64,000 nucleotides of DNA from assembly GCA_029251525.1 (NCBI GenBank), contig JAQXDE010000055.1, positions 362,904-426,903 of the forward strand. The letters are read 5' to 3'. The position numbers and the translations under genes are program-made. Shown here in pieces: positions 54,021-61,139 of the stretch. Each line of letters begins with the position of its first letter. Position 1 is the first letter of the stretch. Under the pieces are notes generated by a model that was not told the DNA's origin, did no database searches, and saw only the letters and a program-made list of their open reading frames with translations. Source of the DNA: Saprospiraceae bacterium (lineage in GTDB: Bacteria; Bacteroidota; Bacteroidia; Chitinophagales; Saprospiraceae).

Positions 54021-55733
54021 ATGAATTTAAATTTAAAATCCAAAAAAGAAAATACCTATGATGCAATAGTTGTCGGTTCAGGTATAAGTGGTGGTTGGGC
54101 TGCGAAAGAACTTTGTGAAAAAGGCCTTAAGACGTTGGTTCTCGAGAGAGGACGTAACGTAGAGCATGTCAAAGATTACCCAACTATGTACATGGATGAT
54201 TGGGATTTACCTAATAGAAATAGAATCACCGAAAAAACAAGAGAAAGGCAGGGTAAACAGAGCAGAACTGGTTATACCACAACACCGTCTAGGAAGCATT
54301 GGTTTGTAGATGACATTGATAACCCATACACAGAAGTGAAGCGTTTTGATTGGATGCGAGGGTATCACGTAGGTGGACGATCTATCGTTTGGGGGCGTCA
54401 AAGTTACAGGTGGAGTGACCTTGATTTTGAAGCAAATAAAAAAGATGGAAATGGAGTAGATTGGCCAATCCGATATAAAGATATTGCGCCTTGGTATGAT
54501 TATGTAGAAAAGTTTGCTGGTATTAGCGGTCAAAAAGAGGGATTATCTCAATTGCCAGATGGGCAATTTTTACCTCCAATGGAATTAAATGTGGTTGAAA
54601 AGCATGTGAGAGAAAGAATTGCGAAGAATTTTGATGATCGTATTTTAACTATAGGCCGAACAGCGCATATCACAACTCAATCACATAATGGTCGAGGAGG
54701 TTGTCAGTTCAGAAATCGGTGTATGAGAGGATGTCCTTATGGTGGGTATTTTTCAAGTAATGCTTCGACCTTACCTGCTGCTGTAAAAACAGGAAATATG
54801 ACTTTGCGTCCACATTCAATAGTGAACTCTATCATTTATGATGAGAAATCTGGGAAGGCAACGGGAGTAAGAATTATAGACGCCGAAACTAATGAAACTT
54901 ATGAGTATTTTGCAAAGGTGATTTTCTTGAATGCGTCTGCCCTAGGCTCTACTTTTATTATGATGAATTCAAAGTCAAAGCGTTTTGAAAACGGATTTGG
55001 AAATGATAGTGGAGAATTAGGACACAATGTAATGGATCATCATTTCCAAACAGGAGCGAGTGGTGAGATAGATGGCTTTAATGATAGATATTACAAAGGC
55101 CGTCGACCAAATGGTATTTACATTCCTCGATTTAGAAACTTGGGTAGTCAAAAGACGAAAGGGAAAAACTTTATAAGAGGATATGGTTATCAAGGAGGAG
55201 CAAGTCGGTCTAATTGGACTCGAAGTGTTAAAGAGCTTAGTTTTGGAAAGGATTTAAAAATTGATATGTTGGCTCCGGGTCCTTGGAGAATGGGAATTAA
55301 TGCTTTTGGTGAGTGCTTACCATATCATGAAAATAAAGTCATGCTGAATGAGGAGGTTCGTGATAAATGGAATCAACCAACCTTGACGATGGATGTAGAA
55401 TGGAAAGAAAATGAGTGGGAGATGAGAAAAGATATGCGAGAACAAGGTGTAGCAATGTTAGAGGCTGCAGGTTTTAAAAATGTTCAATCATATGAACGTC
55501 CATGCTATCCGGGGCTTGGTATTCATGAAATGGGAACTGCTCGAATGGGACGTGATCCAAAAACTTCTGTTCTGAATGGTTTCAATCAAGTGCATGCTGC
55601 TAAAAATGTTTTTGTAACGGATGGTGCTTGTATGACATCAGCTGCTTGTGTCAATCCATCATTAACATATATGGCCTTGACAGCTAGGGCAACGGATCAT
55701 GCTGTTAAAGAATTGAATAAACAGAATTTGTAA
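54021..55733 (+). CDS. GMC-family flavin oxidoreductase
   Basis: FAD-dependent dehydrogenase of the glucose-methanol-choline family, of the gluconate 2-dehydrogenase large-subunit type. The dinucleotide loop VVGSGISGGWAAKEL is at residues 17-31, with VLERGRNVEH after it. HVGGRSIVWGRQSYRW and CMRGCPYGGYFSS (Cys pair) follow, then the C-terminal active-site region GIHEMGTARMG and CVNPSLTYMALTARATDHAV. It lacks its own signal peptide. The downstream small-subunit gene has a Tat signal, so both probably leave the cytoplasm as a complex. Confidence 0.93.
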   Translation: MNLNLKSKKENTYDAIVVGSGISGGWAAKELCEKGLKTLVLERGRNVEHVKDYPTMYMDDWDLPNRNRITEKTRERQGKQSRTGYTTTPSRKHWFVDDIDNPYTEVKRFDWMRGYHVGGRSIVWGRQSYRWSDLDFEANKKDGNGVDWPIRYKDIAPWYDYVEKFAGISGQKEGLSQLPDGQFLPPMELNVVEKHVRERIAKNFDDRILTIGRTAHITTQSHNGRGGCQFRNRCMRGCPYGGYFSSNASTLPAAVKTGNMTLRPHSIVNSIIYDEKSGKATGVRIIDAETNETYEYFAKVIFLNASALGSTFIMMNSKSKRFENGFGNDSGELGHNVMDHHFQTGASGEIDGFNDRYYKGRRPNGIYIPRFRNLGSQKTKGKNFIRGYGYQGGASRSNWTRSVKELSFGKDLKIDMLAPGPWRMGINAFGECLPYHENKVMLNEEVRDKWNQPTLTMDVEWKENEWEMRKDMREQGVAMLEAAGFKNVQSYERPCYPGLGIHEMGTARMGRDPKTSVLNGFNQVHAAKNVFVTDGACMTSAACVNPSLTYMALTARATDHAVKELNKQNL

Positions 55734-55903
55734 TTTTTTTCATTTAATGATTTTCTGTTTTTACAATAGGAAATTTTCAAATTAGAATTATTATCTTAAT
55801 AAAAAAAACTCGTTTGTTTTTGTAATTACATTATTGTTTTTTGAAAAATTTATTAATGTAATTCGGTTAGAAGAAGAAACAGTTTTATATAAAAAGTAGA
55901 AAA

Positions 55904-56497
55904 ATGAAACGTAGAGATGCCATAAAAAATACGGCCCTTTTGATGGGGTACGCAGTATCTGCATCTGCAATTGCAGGATTGATGAGTGGTTGTGAAGCTG
56001 ACACTAAAACATCAGTAGATATGTGGAAATCCAAAACTATGTCAGATACTCAGCTAAACACACTTAGAGAGGCTTCGGAGAGAATATTACCAGCTACTGA
56101 GGGAATGGTTGGAGCAAAAGATGTTTTGGTTGAAAGGTTTGTTGATGAAATGTTAGATGGGGCTTATAAGCCAGCAGAAATTGATTCTTTTAAGAAAGGT
56201 CTAGATGATCTTGAGGCTGCTGCTCAAACTGCACATAACAATGCATTTTCAAAATTACAACCTTCTGAGATGGATGCATTAATTACTAAAGTTGGTGAAG
56301 AAGCGATGTCTATTGAGGGGGAAGATAATGAAGTCGAACCTTTCTTTTATGCATTAAAGGGAATAACTCTTCTAGGTTTTTTCACTTCGGAAAAAGTAGG
56401 AGAAGATGTTCTAAATTATTTACCAATTCCTGGTGGATACTGGGGAGATGTTCCAATGTCGGAGATTCCACAAGAAGGTCGAATTTGGTCGTTTTAG
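55904..56497 (+). CDS. Gluconate 2-dehydrogenase subunit 3-like protein with Tat signal
   Basis: Twin-arginine signal MKRRDAIKNTALLMGYAVSA, with Cys near residue 30 (LMSGCEAD) that could be a lipobox. The mature part has the subunit 3 pattern: LREASERILPATEGMVGAKD, VERFVDEMLDGAYKP, and the terminal LNYLPIPGGYWGDVP. This small subunit carries its GMC partner (encoded 170 bases upstream) through the Tat pathway. No cytochrome c subunit gene lies nearby. Confidence 0.9.
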   Translation: MKRRDAIKNTALLMGYAVSASAIAGLMSGCEADTKTSVDMWKSKTMSDTQLNTLREASERILPATEGMVGAKDVLVERFVDEMLDGAYKPAEIDSFKKGLDDLEAAAQTAHNNAFSKLQPSEMDALITKVGEEAMSIEGEDNEVEPFFYALKGITLLGFFTSEKVGEDVLNYLPIPGGYWGDVPMSEIPQEGRIWSF

Positions 56498-56512
56498 TAA
56501 AAAAAATAAACA

Positions 56513-56549
56513 AAAAAGGGTATCAATCTCAATGGATTAATACCTTTTT
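56513..56549. terminator. Terminator after the GMC-subunit 3 pair
   Basis: AAAAAAGGGTAT with a partner ATACCTTTTTTT across a structured loop; it lies between convergent genes and can serve both. Confidence 0.75.
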
Positions 56550-56585
56550 TTGTTTAATAAATTTATAATTAGTCAGTTATAATTT

Positions 56586-57686
56586 TTAAAACGCGCATAT
56601 TACATCTATCCATTTTTCATACCAAGGGTAAGTCAATATTTTTCTAATTGTTTGAAAATCTGCGCATGCCAAGTCATTATTTTTCAAATTTAAATTCATT
56701 ACTCCTCTGAAATATAACCATTCAGTATTGTTAGGCTCGAAATTAATTGCCTTATTCATGATAGCAATTCCTTCTACTGAGTTTCCTTCATCATGCAAAG
56801 AAATTGCATTATCTACCTCAACAAGTAAGGATTGATAATTGTCAATCTTAGTTTCGCAACCTGTTGAAGGTGGTCTAAATTCCACCCTGATTGGATATAC
56901 ACTTGCGACTGTTTTTCCATCGTAGATAGCAGGTGTCCATTTACCTTCTGTTTTTGGAATTAGTTTGATTACTTCAAATAGGAAATCAGTCCCTAGATTA
57001 CTGTAATCAATAGTCTCTAAAAGTTGAACAGATCCATCTTTTTTAATGATTAAATCACTTTTCATACTTCCGATTAAACAACTGTCCAAACCACTATTAG
57101 GATACATCGTTTCGGTTGCTATAAATATTTTCAAAGCGTTATCACCTCCTTTGAATTCGACACCTGTTTCGAGTTCTAGATAAATAGAATCACCTTTGTA
57201 AATGGTGTAGGGCGGGGGAGGAGTGTACTCTTCTATTTTAAATTTTACAGGTAAAGTGTATTGAACACTTACAGGTTGTCCATCTTTCCTCCCTGGCCTC
57301 CAAATAACATTTTCTTCTTGCATTAATTTAAGTGCTCGAAGTGCTTCTTCGCCACAACCATCACCTATATCTTTTAATATTTTGGGATCACTTACTTGGC
57401 CATATTTTGTGACTACAAAGCTAAGAACAACTCTACCTTCTGTACCATGCACTCTTGCTGAGTCAGGGTAAACAATAGTAGAATAGATGAAATTGAGCAT
57501 GCTTTTTTCAGAACATTTATATCGTTCCTCAAGTGTCATAATACCTGCTTCACAACCAGGAAAACGAGGTTTTTCTTCAACTACCTTATAAATTTTATCA
57601 GCTGGTTCATTGCCATTATCTTGGGCAAGTATATTTTGCGAGTTAAATATTGCTAACGTTATGGAAATTAATAGAATAAATCTCAT
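56586..57686 (-). CDS. Exported protein with two TonB C-terminal-like domains
   Basis: Signal peptide at residues 1-21 (LLISITLAIFNSQNILAQ). Residues 40-150 form a TonB C-terminal-like domain (EEKPRFPGCEAG, FIYSTIVYPDSARVHGTEGR, VLSFVVTKYGQVSDPKIL). A second, weaker copy follows at about 185-275 (LDSCLIGSMKSDLIIKKDGS), and the C-terminus has a short TPR-like stretch (AIMNKAINFEPNNTEWLYFR). It lacks the N-terminal anchor of true TonB, so it probably is not an energy transducer. Role unknown. Confidence 0.82.
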   Translation of the reverse strand: MRFILLISITLAIFNSQNILAQDNGNEPADKIYKVVEEKPRFPGCEAGIMTLEERYKCSEKSMLNFIYSTIVYPDSARVHGTEGRVVLSFVVTKYGQVSDPKILKDIGDGCGEEALRALKLMQEENVIWRPGRKDGQPVSVQYTLPVKFKIEEYTPPPPYTIYKGDSIYLELETGVEFKGGDNALKIFIATETMYPNSGLDSCLIGSMKSDLIIKKDGSVQLLETIDYSNLGTDFLFEVIKLIPKTEGKWTPAIYDGKTVASVYPIRVEFRPPSTGCETKIDNYQSLLVEVDNAISLHDEGNSVEGIAIMNKAINFEPNNTEWLYFRGVMNLNLKNNDLACADFQTIRKILTYPWYEKWIDVICAF

Positions 57687-57782
57687 ATTATTTGTACTGT
57701 TTGTTTTTTCTAAAAGTATATTCTTTAAATAAACGATAAGTAACGACAGTTCGTGATTATTAAATTAAAGTAATTAAATCGA

Positions 57783-59216
57783 TTACTTTAATTTTTCAAC
57801 GCCTTCCCCCAAAACTTCAAGGCATAAGTTTATAGTCGTTAGATGAGTTCGAAAAGCTAGAATAGCTATTCGCAGCCAATATTTCCCATCAATAGTTGTC
57901 GAGGATAAAAAGACTCTTCCATCTTGTTGTACATGATGTATTAATTTTTTATTAAAGTCATTCGCGTCTCCTTTGGTTGGTACATAGCGATAAATCATTA
58001 CTGACAACTCTGGAAATGGTCCTACTTCAAAACCTAACTTTTGAATTTGATGGTAAAAATACTGAGTTAACATTAATTTTTCATCTAAGGCAGATTTAAA
58101 AGGAGCGAGTCCAAAAAGTTGGAGAGGTAACCACAACCTCAAACCTCTAAAATGTTTGGTTAATTCAGGCGACAAGTCTGCGGGAGAAAGTTCTGTTGTA
58201 TCATTTAATGCATCTTGCATGTAGTTTGCTTGATACTGATGAGCATCTTTTTGCGCTTGCACATTTTTTATCAAAACAACTCCTAAACCGTAGGACAAAA
58301 ATAACCCTTTGTGTGGATCAATCACTAAAGAATCTGATCGTTCGATTCCTTTCATTATTGCTTTCCCTTGCCCCGTCAGCATAAAGAATCCACCGTAGGC
58401 ACCATCTACATGAAACCAAAGATTAAATTCTTCCGCAACGTCGGCTAAATCATTTAATGGATCAACTGCTCCAACATCTGTCGTGCCTGCCGAACCAATT
58501 AATAAGAATGGTTTTTTACCATCGGCTATATCACTTTTGATTTGTTCTTGAAGTGCATTGACGTCCATTTTGTAATTTTCATCAACTGGAATATAGGTCG
58601 TTTGTGCTCGATGGAGTCCAGCAATTCTGATGGCTTTTTGGACGCAATGATGGACTTGACTTGTTAAGTAGATTACTGATTCTTGAATTATTTGAGGTTC
58701 AATTTTTTTATAATCTCGTGCGGTAACGATGGCAATTAAGTTTCCAATTGAACCACCTGAAGCTAGATTTCCAGATGCTGTTTCGGGATAACCCATGATG
58801 GAACACATCCATCGAATTAACATATTTTCTATTCGCACAGCACCTGGGCCACCGAAGTAAATTCCTGCATATCGATTTGTAATTGCAGCTAAATAATCAC
58901 CTAACGCAGTAGGGTATACTCCACCCCCAGGAATGTAACCAAGGTGTCCTCCAGAGGCTGGATTTAAGCCAGGGGTGTCAACATTTTTATCTAAAATATT
59001 TAGTGCTTCCTCAATTTTAATTGGTTGGTCTGAGAACGGATGATTTAATAAATCTTTTCCTCCATCTTCAGTTGGAATATAAGTTTTTGTATGGGGTAAA
59101 TCATCGATAAATTTAAAAGCGTACTGCTCCACTTTCCTTTGCCAATGTAATCGGTCTTCGTTATTGGGTTCTAATTGAAGCGCGTGCTTTTCGAGTTCTT
59201 TTATTTTTTCAATCAT
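57783..59216 (-). CDS. PLP-dependent group II decarboxylase
   Basis: Aromatic-amino-acid or glutamate decarboxylase-like enzyme. Features include HLGYIPGGGVYPTALGDYLA, ASGGSIGNLIAIVTAR, LLIGSAGTTDVGAVDPLND, FHVDGAYGGFFML (PLP Asp), and the Schiff-base lysine in VIDPHKGLFLSYGLGVVL near residue 305. Length of 477 residues is typical. The amino acid substrate cannot be told from the sequence. It stands alone on the minus strand. Confidence 0.92.
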   Translation of the reverse strand: MIEKIKELEKHALQLEPNNEDRLHWQRKVEQYAFKFIDDLPHTKTYIPTEDGGKDLLNHPFSDQPIKIEEALNILDKNVDTPGLNPASGGHLGYIPGGGVYPTALGDYLAAITNRYAGIYFGGPGAVRIENMLIRWMCSIMGYPETASGNLASGGSIGNLIAIVTARDYKKIEPQIIQESVIYLTSQVHHCVQKAIRIAGLHRAQTTYIPVDENYKMDVNALQEQIKSDIADGKKPFLLIGSAGTTDVGAVDPLNDLADVAEEFNLWFHVDGAYGGFFMLTGQGKAIMKGIERSDSLVIDPHKGLFLSYGLGVVLIKNVQAQKDAHQYQANYMQDALNDTTELSPADLSPELTKHFRGLRLWLPLQLFGLAPFKSALDEKLMLTQYFYHQIQKLGFEVGPFPELSVMIYRYVPTKGDANDFNKKLIHHVQQDGRVFLSSTTIDGKYWLRIAILAFRTHLTTINLCLEVLGEGVEKLK

Positions 59217-59439
59217 GATTCAAAACTAAAAATTTCTAATCAAAATGCTATTTTTTTAATAAAGAATCTCCTGATTTTTTATGCCTTAAAAGTTCGGAAA
59301 ATTTGGTATGTCACAGGTTTATATAAAACTTCAAACAGATGAATTTTATCATTATTTTTAGCTGCTAAAATTGATTTTTTCAATATAGCATTATTAATTA
59401 TGAAACATAAAAATCAATCCAACTATCATTGTTTTAATC

Positions 59440-59600
59440 TTAAGGTATTACTCCAAGATCAAAAGCATGGTGATGCAATACCGCTTCACCAGTTAATTTT
59501 GAGAAAATGTCATAGTCGTTAAATAGATCTTCCCAGAAACGCTAGCCAAAAAATTCTTGTCCTGATTCGTTTCTAAATAAATTTTTAGAGTGGCATTAAA
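59440..59600 (-). pseudogene. Remnant of an unidentified gene
   Basis: Minus strand reads HSKNLFRNESGQEFFG(stop)RFWEDLFNDYDIF, SKLTGEAVLHHHAFDLGVIP, stop. The one in-frame TAG interrupts an otherwise protein-like frame of about 50 codons without a start. Family not recognised. Confidence 0.4.
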
Positions 59601-59757
59601 TTAAATTAATGATTGAGAACATATAAATCTTAATCAACAGTTTTAACTCCACTTGACCAATTTTTTTGTTTGTCACTTTTGCTGGTTTAAATTTTTGACT
59701 TTTTGAAATATCTTCAAATTTAAATTTTCTTACATTAAGAGAAAATTATCTGTTATT

Positions 59758-59870
59758 TGACTATTGTAAAGCATACCTTCTGTAATCCATCGTTATTTAG
59801 AGCATTTATATTAAAATGCGTCCTCCATTGAGGTAGTAGTTGTATCTAAGCACATTTAGTTCGCCAATTT
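59758..59870 (-). pseudogene. Short remnant of an unidentified gene
   Basis: Minus strand reads GELNVLRYNYYLNGGRILI, then after a one-base shift NALNNDGLQKVCFTIVK, stop. Too short to identify; may belong with the neighbouring remnant. Confidence 0.3.
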
Positions 59871-60692
59871 TTTTAAGTATGTTTTTGAAAGTTAAAAATG
59901 TGGAGATAGAATTTTTTAAGATTATTTTATAATTAATTATGCAAAAAGGAAAAAAGATTAAGGAATGTGGTTTAACTAGATTTTACTACTATTTTATTAG
60001 TTTTTAAGTAGATATGGTAGGAGCAGTTTTATTAATCCTAAAATTTAAGCTGTAAAAGATATTTAATTATAGCAAAAATCATTAATGTTGGTAATTTTTT
60101 ATTTCTGTAAGGAATTGGTTATCAATTAGTTGTATAGTTGTAATGTTCTAAAAATAAATTTGGATAAAAAAAGAACTAAAATACTTTTTCAATCTCAAGA
60201 AGAACACTATCTTTGAATTATAGTTATGTAACAACATAGTATCTAACTATAATATATTAGTTATAAACGCATATCAAATCTACCTATTACAAGGTATAGA
60301 TTTATATTTTATAATTAGTAACTTTACATAAGATAGAAACATCAAGTTTTTTTTTGTTTAATCTTCCCTCCCTAATACCGTTTTATTTATCAAATCAGTG
60401 GAAGTTTTTTCCACTATTAAGTTTAATTTCTGTCCGCAGAATTTTTCCCAAACCGATTTATAAGAAATTAATAGCTTACTTGGTGATTTCCAAGTTTCAT
60501 TAGCTGTTTAGTTTAAACAAACATATCTCTCACCATATGAGTAGGTACACCCGTGGTTTAAGCCATTTGTTAGTTTCTTAAACTGACTTTCTTCTAAAAT
60601 ATAATTAGGTAACGGCTTAGAAGTCGGTTAACTATCAAATATATCTTTTTAACTACTTAATTTTTTTTCACTTAATAAAAACATGATATCTC

Positions 60693-61079
60693 ATGAAAAA
60701 GACAATTTTAACAGCAATGTTATTTTTTGCTTTCCTTGTGGTTGGTGTTCAAAATGCAACTGCTCAGTTTGTAACAAATGATCAGGCTACGATCATTCTA
60801 GCGGCTGAAACGCAATCTGCAATCAACGACCCTGGCTATTCAAATGCAACAAATAAGGATGCTACATGGCAGTACCTTAACAGCAAAATAGTTTTTTACA
60901 CCACTGTAAAAGACCAGATTGCTGCAGGATCATCTGTAGAGACAGCGATTCAAGAAAGTGTATTGTTGGTAAACACAAGCGGAAGTATGACTTCTAGTTC
61001 TTGGGTTACAGCAAAAGCAGGAAAGACAGCTAGTCTTACTCCTCTTCACCAAGAAATCCTTGGTTTACTAACTCTTTAA
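60693..61079 (+). CDS. Small exported protein of unknown function
   Basis: Signal peptide at residues 1-24 (MLFFAFLVVGVQNATAQF). Mature part of about 104 residues is Ala/Thr/Ser-rich and likely helical (LAAETQSAINDPGYS, WVTAKAGKTASLTPLHQEIL). No family recognised. It precedes the large adhesin gene by 60 bases, with a hairpin in between; co-transcription is possible. Confidence 0.7.
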   Translation: MKKTILTAMLFFAFLVVGVQNATAQFVTNDQATIILAAETQSAINDPGYSNATNKDATWQYLNSKIVFYTTVKDQIAAGSSVETAIQESVLLVNTSGSMTSSSWVTAKAGKTASLTPLHQEILGLLTL

Positions 61080-61104
61080 TCATCATTCTTATTGAATAAT
61101 GATT
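61078..61104 (+). promoter_or_regulatory. Hairpin between the small exported protein and the adhesin
   Basis: AATCATCATTC and GAATAATGATT pair with one mismatch across a short loop, overlapping the stop codon. No T-run follows, so it may be an attenuator or mRNA-processing site. Confidence 0.4.
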
Positions 61105-61139
61105 AATAATTTCTTAATTAAAAGAATTAATTCATTCTC

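Larger units (their letters stand above)
59217..60692. other. Long gap with gene debris and AT-rich sequence
   Basis: About 1.5 kb without an intact gene. Minus-strand remnants are seen at 59440-59600 and 59758-59870 (listed separately). The remaining part from about 59900 to 60692 is very AT-rich and shows no RNA gene or clear repeat. The final part presumably has the promoter of the small exported protein gene. Confidence 0.5.

Noticed and set aside
56586..57686. Calling this a functional TonB energy transducer
   Set aside because: It has a signal peptide instead of the TonB membrane anchor and no Pro-rich spacer; only the C-terminal-like domains match.
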